Shown here: positions 17,125 through 25,150 of the stretch, piece by piece | How positions within the stretch are numbered: the stretch's first letter is position 1 | How the letters are laid out: each line of letters begins with the position of its first letter | Source: Massilia alkalitolerans DSM 17462 | GTDB taxonomy: Bacteria > Pseudomonadota > Gammaproteobacteria > Burkholderiales > Burkholderiaceae_D | Direction: 5' to 3' | NCBI RefSeq assembly: GCF_000427785.1 | Contig: NZ_ATYR01000032.1 | Coordinates: 1 to 64,000 of the forward strand | DNA: 64,000 nucleotides | The notes under the pieces: generated by a model | Told to the model about the DNA's origin: nothing | The model's input: the letters and a program-made list of their open reading frames with translations, nothing else | Database searches by the model: none | Made by a program: the position numbers and the translations under genes

Positions 17125-17160
17125 ACACTTAACACTACATAAAAAGGGGTCCAGGCCAGG

Positions 17161-18192
17161 ATGCGCTACTCGTCACTCGTGCTGCCGGTGCTGTTCACAA
17201 TCGCACTGGCGCTGCTGCTGCAGCACTTCCTCGGATCGCTGGCCTGGGCCGGCCTGCTGGCGGTCATTACCTGGCCGCTGCACGAACGCCTGCAGGCGCG
17301 CGGACTGCCGCGCATGGCCAGCGCCAGCGTCCTGCTCGGATTGCTGGTGCTGTGCTTCGTCGGCCCCTCGCTGCTGCTGTTCAAGGCGCTCGGCAACGAG
17401 CTGGTCGGCCTGCAGCGCCTGCTGGCCGAGCTCAACGAAGTCGGGGTGCCGGCGCCAGCCTGGCTGGCCGGCATCCCGGTGGTGGCCGAGCGCATCCTGG
17501 AATGGTGGAACGAGCACCTCGCGGTGCCGGGCGGCCTGAACGCGCTGATCCAGACCACCCTGGGCGGCGTGATGCCGCACCTGACGGGCGCGGCGCGCTT
17601 CTGGGGCTCGGTGATCCTCGCCAATGCCCTGTACCTGTTCCTGACCCTGCTCACCCTGTTCATCCTCTACCTGCACGGCCCCGCCGTGGTGCGCTACGTC
17701 GACGGCGCAGGCAGCCGCCTGCTGCCCGACCACTACGGCAACCTGCGCCGCATCCTGCCGCTGTCCGTGCGCGGCACCGCGCTCGGCCTGTGCTCGATCG
17801 CGCTGCTGGAGGGGGTCGTGCTGGGCGTCGCCTACTACGTGGCCGGCGCCCCGGCCCCGGCGATGCTGGGCGTGATCACCGGCTACCTGGCCCTGATCCC
17901 GGGCGGCGCGCCGCTCTCCTTCACCATGGTCTCGCTGCTGCTGCTCGGCCAGGGCAACGCGGGCGCCGCGCTGGGCCTGTTCACCTGGGGCGCGGTGGAG
18001 CTGTTCATGGTCGACAAGTTCATTCGTCCGAAACTGATCGGCCACCGCGTCAACCTGCCTTTCCTGGCGGTGCTGTTCGGCCTGCTGGGAGGCGTGTCGA
18101 CGCTCGGTGTGATCGGGCTGTTCGTGGGGCCCTTCATGATGGCGGTGCTGTTCAGCTGGCTGCGCGAAGGACAAGTGACGCCCCGGGCCTAG
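17161..18192 (+). CDS. AI-2E family transporter (PerM/YdiK-like)
   Basis: This is a 343-residue polytopic membrane protein with two helices near the N-terminus, a soluble segment (about 70-150) and five or more helices after it, including the family's PGGAPLSF-type segment (IPGGAPLSFTMVSLLLLG). Family members are proposed to export small molecules or ions, and AI-2 in a few cases; the substrate here is unknown. It probably forms an operon with htpX (36-base gap). A strong hairpin follows the stop. Confidence 0.85.
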   Translation: MRYSSLVLPVLFTIALALLLQHFLGSLAWAGLLAVITWPLHERLQARGLPRMASASVLLGLLVLCFVGPSLLLFKALGNELVGLQRLLAELNEVGVPAPAWLAGIPVVAERILEWWNEHLAVPGGLNALIQTTLGGVMPHLTGAARFWGSVILANALYLFLTLLTLFILYLHGPAVVRYVDGAGSRLLPDHYGNLRRILPLSVRGTALGLCSIALLEGVVLGVAYYVAGAPAPAMLGVITGYLALIPGGAPLSFTMVSLLLLGQGNAGAALGLFTWGAVELFMVDKFIRPKLIGHRVNLPFLAVLFGLLGGVSTLGVIGLFVGPFMMAVLFSWLREGQVTPRA

Positions 18193-18195
18193 CAG

Positions 18196-18226
18196 GTGAA
18201 ACGGGCGCGTAATGCGCCCGTTTCAC
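18196..18226 (+). terminator. Terminator after the AI-2E transporter gene
   Basis: GTGAAACGGGCGC and GCGCCCGTTTCAC form a 13-bp stem with a 4-nt loop starting four bases after the stop codon. The T-tract is weak, so the element may act together with the next hairpin at 18243. Confidence 0.65.
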
Positions 18227-18242
18227 CGGACCCCGGAATGTA

Positions 18243-18278
18243 AAAAGGCCCGCAACGTTTGCACGTTGCGGGCCTTTT
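18243..18278. terminator. Bidirectional terminator between transporter and tRNA-Val
   Basis: AAAAGGCCCGCAACGT and its exact complement form a 16-bp stem with a 4-nt loop, flanked by A and T runs on both sides. It can terminate the tRNA-Val transcript (minus strand) and read-through from the transporter gene (plus strand). Confidence 0.9.
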
Positions 18279-18285
18279 CTTATTC

Positions 18286-18360
18286 TGGTGGGAAGTGCAA
18301 GTTTCGAACTTGCGACCCCTGCAGTGTGAATGCAGTGCTCTACCCCTGAGCTAACCTCCC
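18286..18360 (-). tRNA. tRNA-Val (anticodon CAC), copy 1
   Basis: The 75-nt tRNA folds fully: acceptor GGGAGGT with ACTTCCC, D arm, anticodon stem CTGCA/TGCAG with loop TTCACAC (anticodon CAC, reads GUG), T arm with GTTCGAA, and an encoded CCA end. A promoter-like TTGATG, 17 nt, CATAAT lies just upstream (18399-18371). An identical copy lies at 22993. Confidence 0.95.
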
Positions 18361-18370
18361 GAGTGCGCGT

Positions 18371-18399
18371 ATTATGCACTAACTATTGAGATTCATCAA
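18371..18399 (-). promoter_or_regulatory. Promoter of tRNA-Val copy 1
   Basis: On the minus strand, TTGATG (18399-18394) and CATAAT (18376-18371) are separated by 17 bases and end 10 bases before the tRNA. The -10 and its surroundings are shared with copy 2, but the -35 is not, so copy 1 probably has the stronger promoter. Confidence 0.65.
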
Positions 18400-18401
18400 T
18401 A

Positions 18402-20471
18402 TCAAACCGGATTATCGTTCTCCGCTTTCGGCGGCTGCGCCAGCACCCACATGAAGTACAGCGCCTTGGCGGCCTTGGCGCGGCTGACTGCTGCCTTCGG
18501 TTCCAGCAGGCGGCCATTGAGCATGCGGCCGCGCTGGATGCCCGCCTCCGAACGGATCAGGCCGAGTTCATAGGCCTCTTTCACGCTGGCGGCATACTGG
18601 GCCGACACGTCGCCGCTATCGAGCAAACGGTCCCAGCCGACCAGCGGGTAGTACATGGCGCCTTGCGCGCCGCTGTCGAGGTTGGGGTCGTAGCCGGGCG
18701 TGCCGGGCAGCACGGTCTTGCCGTTGTAGTCGGTCATGTAGGCCGGCCTGGCGCCGAAGCGGGCGCGGTAGGCATCGAGCAGGATCACGCCCATCAGTTC
18801 GCGCGAGAGCGGGCCGTCGGCGTACTGCGCCAGTCTGCCCGCAGGCAGGCGCATCGCCTTGGCGAGCGCCGCGGCGAATTCACGGGTCTGCATGGTCTGC
18901 TGCGGATTGAAATTGCCTTGCGCATCCTTGCTCAGGACGCGCAGTTGCAGCAGCTTCTCGACCTGGTCGCGGTAATACGCGCCCTCGCCGGCCACGATGT
19001 CGCGCGCGGTTTCAGGATGGATCGACGACCAGTCGCCGGCGGCGATCGCGGCCCGCACTTCGCTGCGCAGCCCGGCGACGATACCGGCAGCGACCCGGTC
19101 GCCCTGCCCTGCCAGCCGCGCCAGCTCACCGACGACCATGCGCGCATACTGCTTCGACAGCGACTCGCGGAAATGGGTGCCGTCGATCTTGTTCGCCGGA
19201 TGGCCGTTGGCGTAGCTGCCGTCGTTGGTCTTGCCGGGCGTCTCGCCGGCCTCGATCGCCATCACCATCGGGATGATGCCCGTGGCGCCCACCTGGTTGT
19301 AGTAGTCGACACTGCGCGCGTTCAGGTCCACCACCGTGACCCCATGCGCCGCGCCCAGCTTCTTCATCAACGCGGGAAAGCGGCGCTTGCTGAAGGAATC
19401 GACGAACGCGTCGCCGGGACGCGCGTTGCCGTTCACGCGCGACATGGACGTGACGAAGACCGGCACCATGCCGCGCGCGCGGATCGCCGGCAGGTAGAAC
19501 TCGGTAATGAAGGTCTCGTACATCGCCTCGGTCGATCCGCGGCCAAAGCGCCGCGCCTCGTCGAGGCTTTCGTCGTTGTGGCCGAACTGGATCATCACGA
19601 TGTCGCCGACACGGCCGTCCATCAAGAGGTCATTGAGCCGGCCTTCCGCATAGGCGTTGCGGAAGGAGCGCCCGCCCATCGAATAATTCAGCAGCCTGAA
19701 CTTGCGCGGGTCGAACAGCTTGTCGACGACCTGGCCCCAGCCGCTCATGGGCGCCTCGTCGAAGGTGTAGGATTTGACGGTCGAATCGCCCAGCGTATAA
19801 ATGGTGGGCAGCCTGCCGGCCTCCCTTGCCTGGGGCGGGATCGGCGTGAGCAAGATGTCCTCGACACCGACCGGCGTGCCGGTGCGCTTCGGCTCGATCT
19901 CGATGTCGATGAAGCCGCGCCCGTTGACGTAGCGGTAGGACCATTGCCTGCCCTGTGCGCTGACTACCGTCCTGTTCGGCAGCAGGCTGGCGGCATCCCA
20001 GAACACGCCGGGCGCCAGGCGACTGGCCTGCATGCCGGTCACCGAGACGATGGTGTCCTCGACCGGCGAAGTAGTGCTTACCTTGATCGCGTAGGCGCCC
20101 GGGGCCGCCTTGATGCGAAACGCCATGCCATAGTTGTTGTAATGGTCCTTCTCGAAGCCCTTCTCCATCTCGAAGGCCGGCTCGCTGATTGCAAATCCCT
20201 TGCCATCGCTGCGGATCCCGCTCGTGTGCACGGTGCGGGCTGGCAGCGCCCCGGTACTGTCGACGAAACCGTAGCCCAGGGCGGCGTCGTACAAGGGCGC
20301 GCCGCTGTCCGCATTCCACTTGACCTGGATGGCCCCGGGCGCCGGCTGGCTGCCGAAATGGAAATGCAGCGGGTGCGCGGGCGCTTGCGCCGCGGCCAGC
20401 ACGGGGAGGCACAGCGCCAGGCCTGCCAATGCATGGCGCAGCCTGGGCCTGCGATCGATACTGAAGTTCAT
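18402..20471 (-). CDS. Secreted SGNH-fold esterase, rhamnogalacturonan acetylesterase-like, with C-terminal SLH-like region
   Basis: The 689-residue protein has a signal peptide (cut near LPVLAAAQA). A beta-rich N-terminal region (about 30-210) comes first, then an SGNH hydrolase domain with catalytic Ser in GDSTVKSY (about 227), the NYSMGGRS block, GHND block and DGTHF for the catalytic Asp/His. RGAE-type enzymes remove acetyl groups from pectin rhamnogalacturonan. The last 200 residues (FNPQQTMQTREFAAALAKAM, then PKAAVSRAKAAKALYFM) resemble S-layer-homology repeats, which could hold the enzyme at the surface. It follows the glycoside hydrolase gene by 23 bases in the same operon. Confidence 0.75.
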   Translation of the reverse strand: MNFSIDRRPRLRHALAGLALCLPVLAAAQAPAHPLHFHFGSQPAPGAIQVKWNADSGAPLYDAALGYGFVDSTGALPARTVHTSGIRSDGKGFAISEPAFEMEKGFEKDHYNNYGMAFRIKAAPGAYAIKVSTTSPVEDTIVSVTGMQASRLAPGVFWDAASLLPNRTVVSAQGRQWSYRYVNGRGFIDIEIEPKRTGTPVGVEDILLTPIPPQAREAGRLPTIYTLGDSTVKSYTFDEAPMSGWGQVVDKLFDPRKFRLLNYSMGGRSFRNAYAEGRLNDLLMDGRVGDIVMIQFGHNDESLDEARRFGRGSTEAMYETFITEFYLPAIRARGMVPVFVTSMSRVNGNARPGDAFVDSFSKRRFPALMKKLGAAHGVTVVDLNARSVDYYNQVGATGIIPMVMAIEAGETPGKTNDGSYANGHPANKIDGTHFRESLSKQYARMVVGELARLAGQGDRVAAGIVAGLRSEVRAAIAAGDWSSIHPETARDIVAGEGAYYRDQVEKLLQLRVLSKDAQGNFNPQQTMQTREFAAALAKAMRLPAGRLAQYADGPLSRELMGVILLDAYRARFGARPAYMTDYNGKTVLPGTPGYDPNLDSGAQGAMYYPLVGWDRLLDSGDVSAQYAASVKEAYELGLIRSEAGIQRGRMLNGRLLEPKAAVSRAKAAKALYFMWVLAQPPKAENDNPV

Positions 20472-20494
20472 GTGCTTTTCTTTGCTGGTAGGTG

Positions 20495-22093
20495 TCAATC
20501 GTCGGCGGCGGCGCCGGGCGGCGGCGCGCCGGGGCCGGTGGGCATGGCGCCGACGCGCTGGATGCGCAAGGCCATGTAGGGCTTGCCCGGCAGCGCAAGC
20601 ACGCGCTTGTCCTTGTCGGCGACGCGGTAGCGGGTCAGCTCGCCGATTTCGAACGTGCCGGGCACCGGTTCGACCGTCATGTTCCAGGTGTCGATCAGGT
20701 CCACCTTGAAGCGCATCCCCTTTTTGAGTTCGCCGACCGGCAGGACGAAGGGCCATTCGCGCGGACGCTCGTCGTCAAAATAATATAAATAGTATTCACC
20801 CGCCTTGCCGGCCGCGTTCATCACGAACAGCTGGTCGATCGGCTTGAGCCCTTCCGGCGGACCGCTTTCCACGATCTTGCGCAGGAAGGCGATCCGCTGC
20901 GGGCTGGTGCCGGCCAGGAAGCCGCCGCCGCCGATCCAGCCGTTGTCGAGGATCTCGCCGTGCGTGGCGTAGGCGCCCCCCAGCAGCGCGATCCAGAAGC
21001 GGCGCGTCAGCTCCTCGCCGCTCAGCTGGCCCCAGCGGCTGGCCGAATTGCCTTCGTAGTTGATCTCGTCGTGCACGATCGGCTTGCGATAGATGTCGCG
21101 CAGCAGCGGCGAGACACCGAAGACCTTGACCGCGTTGTAGTACTGCAGGCTCACGTGCGTGACCCAGGGCTTGTTATAGTCGTAGATGCGGTCGGCATTG
21201 TGGATCGAGCGCAGGTGGCCGTAGGGGTCGTACTTCTGGACGATCTGGAAGTAGCGGTCGAAATCCTCGTCGCTCAGGTGCTTGATGTAGCTGTTCTCGT
21301 TGGCCAGGCTCCACCAGATATTCTGGAAGGCGGCAAACCGCGCCACCATGTAGCGGATGAAGCGCTGGTTGACGGCGTCGCTGGTGGTGTCGAAACCCCA
21401 CTGGCCCTTGTCGTAGGGCCGGAACAGGATCAGGTCGACCTGGATGCCGAGATCCGAGAGGCGTTTCACGTCCCGCTCCAGGTTCTGGAAATACACCGGA
21501 TTGAAGCGCGAGAAGTCGAAATCGGCGCGCGAGCTGCCCACGAACGGGAACTCGGTCAGCTTGCCCGGGCCGCTGAGGTAGTTCGGCTTGTAGGGCGGCA
21601 CCGCCAGCATGCGCGCCTTGTTGAAAGCGTGCTTCTGCAGGGTGGCCAGCGTTTGCAGTTTCTTCGCTTCCGGCTGGAAGGCCCATTCATAGATGGTGGT
21701 GCCGAAGGGGTAGAACCGCGTGCCGTCGGCATGGGCGAAATGGTGGACGTTGGCTACCCGTACCAGCCCCTTGTTGGCGCTCTCGACCGAGAGAACACTG
21801 CCCTTCTTTCCGTCCAGGTCGGGATGGTTGCTGCGCGTGACCCAGCGCCATTCGCCGGTGCTGGGCGGCATGAAGCGGATCCGGTAGGTGCCCTTGCCGT
21901 CGTAGAAGCCTTCCGGGCTGAAGCTTTCAAGGCCCTTGGTGAAGGTGGCGCTGAGCTCGAGGTCGATGAAGGGATTGCCGGCATCCTGCCCCTTCAGGAC
22001 GATCTCGTAGACGCCGTACTTGTCGACGCGCTCCTGGGCAAGCGAACTGGCGGAACCGCAGAGCAGGAGTAGCAGGACAAGCATGGTTTTCAT
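20495..22093 (-). CDS. Secreted glycoside hydrolase, DUF5060/DUF4038 (apiosidase-like) type
   Basis: The 532-residue protein starts with a signal peptide (MKTMLVLLLLLCGSASSLAQ). A beta-sandwich like DUF5060 (about 25-115) precedes a TIM-barrel like DUF4038: HFAHADGTRFYPFGTTIYEW, then IWWSLANENSY with a candidate acid/base Glu, then KPIVHDEINYEG with a candidate nucleophile. The family includes GH140 apiosidases acting on rhamnogalacturonan II, but exact specificity cannot be read. It is the first gene of an operon with the esterase, so the pair probably attacks pectic side chains in the periplasm or outside the cell. An inverted repeat lies just upstream. Confidence 0.75.
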   Translation of the reverse strand: MKTMLVLLLLLCGSASSLAQERVDKYGVYEIVLKGQDAGNPFIDLELSATFTKGLESFSPEGFYDGKGTYRIRFMPPSTGEWRWVTRSNHPDLDGKKGSVLSVESANKGLVRVANVHHFAHADGTRFYPFGTTIYEWAFQPEAKKLQTLATLQKHAFNKARMLAVPPYKPNYLSGPGKLTEFPFVGSSRADFDFSRFNPVYFQNLERDVKRLSDLGIQVDLILFRPYDKGQWGFDTTSDAVNQRFIRYMVARFAAFQNIWWSLANENSYIKHLSDEDFDRYFQIVQKYDPYGHLRSIHNADRIYDYNKPWVTHVSLQYYNAVKVFGVSPLLRDIYRKPIVHDEINYEGNSASRWGQLSGEELTRRFWIALLGGAYATHGEILDNGWIGGGGFLAGTSPQRIAFLRKIVESGPPEGLKPIDQLFVMNAAGKAGEYYLYYFDDERPREWPFVLPVGELKKGMRFKVDLIDTWNMTVEPVPGTFEIGELTRYRVADKDKRVLALPGKPYMALRIQRVGAMPTGPGAPPPGAAADD

Positions 22094-22110
22094 GAGGCCC
22101 CCGGCAAGGT

Positions 22111-22196
22111 TGTACGATGACTGAGCACAGGAACATAGCAGAGCTCCCTCTGAAACTCAAGCACGAGCTTGCACAAGCAGCTCTAGTCATCGTACA
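22111..22196. promoter_or_regulatory. 12-bp inverted repeat upstream of the glycoside hydrolase operon
   Basis: TGTACGATGACT (22111-22122) and AGTCATCGTACA (22185-22196) are perfect inverse complements, 62 bases apart. They sit 18 and 92 bases upstream of the hydrolase start, so they bracket the likely promoter. The half-site looks like those of GntR-family sugar-acid regulators; two sites could support a loop. The regulator is not encoded in this window. Confidence 0.5.
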
Positions 22197-22297
22197 TCCA
22201 GGAACGGGCAGCGATATGGCGCAAGCTGCCCCGAGGCTGCCGGGGGCAGGAATCGGCTAAGCTTGGAGATATTGATCGAACACTCAGGAGCTCCCTC

Positions 22298-22936
22298 GTG
22301 CCCGACCAGCTTCCCTCCCCACCCCATGAGGCCGCGAGCGCGCCGGCTTCACCGATGCGCCGCCGCGTGGCCCACGGTACGGCCGCCCTGGCCGGTGCTT
22401 CACTGGCGCCGGCGCTGCTGCTGCCCCCGCACGCCGCGGCTGCGCGGCTGCCGGTCGTGCCCTATGTCTCCACGCCACCGGATGTGATGCGGCGCATGTT
22501 GGCACTGGGCCGGGTTGGCCGCGGCGACACCGTCTACGACCTGGGCTGTGGCGACGGCCGCATCGTGATCGAGGCGGCGCGGCGCCACGGCGCACGCGGC
22601 GTCGGCATCGATCTGGATCCTGAGCGCATTCGCGAAGCGCGCGAGAATGCGCGCCGCGCCGGCGTGCAGCAGCGGGTACGCTTCGAGCAGGCAGACCTGT
22701 TCGCGACCGATTTCAGTCCGGCCACGGTGGTCATGCTGTATTTGCTGTTCGAGGTGAACCTGAAGTTGATGCCGCAGCTATGGCGCCAGCTGCGCCCGGG
22801 CAGCCGTGTGGTGTCGCACGACTTCCACATGGGCGGGCAGTGGCCGCCCGAGCAGATCGTGCGGATCCGCAAGCATTCCCTGTACGCGTGGACCATTACG
22901 CCGGACCTCAGGGCGTACGCGCTGCAACAGCGCTGA
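22298..22936 (+). CDS. SAM-dependent methyltransferase with an export-type N-terminus
   Basis: The 212-residue protein carries a class I methyltransferase domain: motif I VYDLGCGDGRI, acidic GIDLDPERI, and a PYVSTPPDVMRRML stretch before it like that in FAM173-type lysine methyltransferases. Residues 20-50 (MRRRVAHGTAALAGASLAP, ending in AAAA) look like a signal or membrane anchor with two or more Arg. A periplasmic methyltransferase would lack SAM, so either the segment is an anchor with the enzyme facing the cytoplasm or the context is unusual. The start is GTG, with GGAG seven bases upstream. The substrate is unknown. Confidence 0.7.
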   Translation: MPDQLPSPPHEAASAPASPMRRRVAHGTAALAGASLAPALLLPPHAAAARLPVVPYVSTPPDVMRRMLALGRVGRGDTVYDLGCGDGRIVIEAARRHGARGVGIDLDPERIREARENARRAGVQQRVRFEQADLFATDFSPATVVMLYLLFEVNLKLMPQLWRQLRPGSRVVSHDFHMGGQWPPEQIVRIRKHSLYAWTITPDLRAYALQQR

Positions 22937-22940
22937 AAAC

Positions 22941-22980
22941 AAAAAAGACGCTGACTGCTGTCGCAATCAACGTCTTTTAT
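22941..22980. terminator. Bidirectional terminator between methyltransferase and tRNA-Val copy 2
   Basis: On the minus strand GACGTTGA pairs with TCAGCGTC (one G-U), flanked by AAAA and TTTTTT. It terminates the tRNA transcript on the minus strand and, on the plus strand, the methyltransferase transcript (CGTCTTTTAT). Confidence 0.8.
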
Positions 22981-22992
22981 GATCTGAATTCT

Positions 22993-23067
22993 TGGTGGGA
23001 AGTGCAAGTTTCGAACTTGCGACCCCTGCAGTGTGAATGCAGTGCTCTACCCCTGAGCTAACCTCCC
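22993..23067 (-). tRNA. tRNA-Val (anticodon CAC), copy 2
   Basis: This 75-nt gene is identical in every base to copy 1 at 18286-18360, including the encoded CCA, and has the same orientation. The 5' flank shares CATAAT (23085-23080) and about ten neighbouring bases with copy 1 and then diverges. Its -35 region runs into the end of dnaQ and is weak. Confidence 0.95.
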
Positions 23068-23093
23068 GAAGCGAGGCGTATTATGCCACAGGA

Positions 23094-23813
23094 TCACTCG
23101 GCCGTCACCCCTGCGGGCGAATAATTCCGCCAGAGGCAGCTGCCCTTCACATTCTTGTCCAGGCCGGCCAGGACTTCTTCGTGCGCGGCGAGTTCGTCGG
23201 CACTGGCTGCCACCACGACGATCTCGCCGAGCGGCCCGGCATCGCCCAGTTCGCCGCCGGAGCTCGCTTCGACCGCCACATCCATGGTCAGCGAGTTCTG
23301 GCCGCGCGTCATTGCGAGGTAGACGTCGGCCAGCAGCTCCGAGTCCAGCAATGCGCCGTGCAGCTTGCGGTGCGCGTTCGAGATTTCGTAGCGGTCGCAC
23401 AGCGCGTCCAGCGAGTTGCGCTTGCCCGGATGGAGTTCCTTGGCCTGCACCAGGGTATCGATCACGCCGCTGCAGTGCGAGGTGAACGGCGGCAGGCCGA
23501 GGCGCTGGAACTCGTGGTTCAGGAAGCCCAGATCGAAGGGCGCGTTGTGGATGATGACTTCGGCGCCCTGTACGTATTCGCGCAGATCCTCGACGATCTC
23601 GGCGAACTTCGGCTTGTCGCTCAGGAATTCGGTGGTCAGGCCGTGCACCGCCAGCGCGGCCTCGTCCGAGTCGCGCTCCGGATTGATATAACGGTGAAAA
23701 TTATTGCCGGTCAGCTTGCGGTTGACGATCTCGACGCAGCCGACCTCGATGATGCGGTCACCCGTGCGGGGATTCAGGCCGGTGGTTTCGGTATCGAGGA
23801 CAATCTGGCGCAT
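23094..23813 (-). CDS. dnaQ: DNA polymerase III epsilon subunit (proofreading exonuclease)
   Basis: The 239-residue protein is a DEDDh 3'-5' exonuclease. Exo I is DTETTG (7-12), Exo II is HNAPFDLGFLNHE and Exo III is HGALLDSELLADVY with the catalytic His and Asp. The C-terminal 60 residues should bind the polymerase alpha subunit. It lies downstream of rnhA in the same direction (84-base gap), the arrangement also seen around E. coli dnaQ-rnhA. The stop codon lies next to the promoter of tRNA-Val copy 2. Confidence 0.95.
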   Translation of the reverse strand: MRQIVLDTETTGLNPRTGDRIIEVGCVEIVNRKLTGNNFHRYINPERDSDEAALAVHGLTTEFLSDKPKFAEIVEDLREYVQGAEVIIHNAPFDLGFLNHEFQRLGLPPFTSHCSGVIDTLVQAKELHPGKRNSLDALCDRYEISNAHRKLHGALLDSELLADVYLAMTRGQNSLTMDVAVEASSGGELGDAGPLGEIVVVAASADELAAHEEVLAGLDKNVKGSCLWRNYSPAGVTAE

Positions 23814-23897
23814 GGGCGTGGGGTAAGAGTTGAAGCGGATTGCAGTATAGCAAAACGCGGCCCCGTCCGAAGGCCGCGGTGGCGCGCCTGACGCGAA

Positions 23898-24353
23898 TCA
23901 GCGACGCACCGAGGCCGCGCCGCGGTTGGCCAGCACGTCCGCGCGCTCGTTGCCCGGATGGCCGTTGTGGCCGCGCACCCAGCGCCATTCGACCGCATGC
24001 TGCTGCTGCGCCAGGTCGAGCGCCTTCCACAGGTCGTCGTTCTTCACCGGTTCCTTGGTCGAGGTCTTCCAGCCGCGCACCTTCCAGCCGTGGATCCATT
24101 CCGAGATCCCCTTCTGCACGTACTGGCTGTCGGTGTGCAGCACGACCTGGCACGGGCGATTCAGCACGCCCAGCGCCTCGATCACGGCGCGCAGCTCCAT
24201 GCGGTTGTTGGTCGTGTTCGGCTCGCCGCCGAAGATTTCCTTTTCGTGGCCGCCCGAGACCAGCAGCGCGCCCCAGCCGCCGGTGCCTGGATTGCCCTTG
24301 CAGGCGCCGTCGGTATAAATCTCGACCTTGGTATCGTTGTTTGCTTCGCTCAT
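23898..24353 (-). CDS. rnhA: Ribonuclease HI
   Basis: This 151-residue type I RNase H cleaves the RNA strand of RNA-DNA hybrids. The catalytic carboxylates are in IYTDGACKGNPG, NRMELRA, LHTDSQYV and ERADVLAN, with the basic handle KVRGWKTSTKEPVKN. The start overlaps the stop of the upstream methyltransferase gene by four bases (ATGA), so translation is probably coupled. Confidence 0.96.
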   Translation of the reverse strand: MSEANNDTKVEIYTDGACKGNPGTGGWGALLVSGGHEKEIFGGEPNTTNNRMELRAVIEALGVLNRPCQVVLHTDSQYVQKGISEWIHGWKVRGWKTSTKEPVKNDDLWKALDLAQQQHAVEWRWVRGHNGHPGNERADVLANRGAASVRR

Positions 24354-25123
24354 TCTCTATTCGCCGCCGGCACTGCTGCCGGCCGCTTGCTCGTTTTCTT
24401 GTTCCATGCAGGTCCGATGATGTGCATGCCCTTGACCCGCTTGATGGCGTGGACCACGTACACGGCGCCCAGGTAGGGCCACCAGCGCCGGCCGGCCGAC
24501 TCCATCATCGAGAACCGGCTCAGCCAGTGGGCTGTCCGGCACGGCGGCGCGTAGCAGCCGAAGTGACTACGCGTGGCGCCGAGATTCAGCAATTTTAACC
24601 AGTCCTTCAGGCGCGGCATAGAGATGAACTCGCCGGAAGCCGGCAAGTAGCCGCTGCGCGTGACCTTGCCCACGCCCTGGCGCATGCCCCACAGGCTGGC
24701 CGGATTGAAGCCGCAGATGATCAGTTGCCCTTCCGGAATCAGGACGCGCTCGACTTCACGCAGCACCTGGTGCGGCTCGCTGGCAAACTCGAGCACGTGC
24801 GGCAGCACCACCAGGTCGATGCTGTGCGAAGCGAAGGGCAGCTCTTCGAAGTCGAGCGCCACCGCGATCTGCTGGCCGCCGGCCGCAAAGGCGAGTTCGT
24901 CGGCAGTCGAGGTGCGGATCGCGGCCTGCCACTTGTTGGGCATGCGGCTGGCCGCCAGCGCGTCGAGCTGGGGCACGCCGATCTGCAGCGCGTTGAAGCC
25001 GAAGATGTCGACCGTCAGCTCGTCGAGGCAGGCTTGCTCAAAGGCGCGCACGTAGGCGCCCGCCGGCGATTGCAGCCAGTGGTCGAGCGCTATAATGGAT
25101 TTTTCCGATGCCGCGCTGTCCAT
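24350..25123 (-). CDS. Class I SAM-dependent methyltransferase (YafS-like)
   Basis: The 257-residue protein has a methyltransferase core in which ALDFEELPFASHSIDLVVLPHVLEF matches the post-motif region of methyltransferase type 11 proteins. The position between gloB and rnhA-dnaQ is the same as for E. coli yafS. The substrate is unknown. The gene overlaps rnhA by four bases. The start at 25123 is 27 bases from the start of divergent gloB, so the gloB promoter lies inside its first codons. Confidence 0.82.
   Translation of the reverse strand: MDSAASEKSIIALDHWLQSPAGAYVRAFEQACLDELTVDIFGFNALQIGVPQLDALAASRMPNKWQAAIRTSTADELAFAAGGQQIAVALDFEELPFASHSIDLVVLPHVLEFASEPHQVLREVERVLIPEGQLIICGFNPASLWGMRQGVGKVTRSGYLPASGEFISMPRLKDWLKLLNLGATRSHFGCYAPPCRTAHWLSRFSMMESAGRRWWPYLGAVYVVHAIKRVKGMHIIGPAWNKKTSKRPAAVPAANRE
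25091..25096 (+). promoter_or_regulatory. -10 element (TATAAT) upstream of gloB
   Basis: TATAAT at 25091-25096 lies 55 bases before the gloB ATG, inside the start of the divergent methyltransferase gene. An upstream TTGCAG is a possible but short-spaced -35. It predicts a gloB mRNA start near 25103. Confidence 0.5.
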
Positions 25124-25150
25124 GCCACCCTTTCAGCCTCCACATTTACC

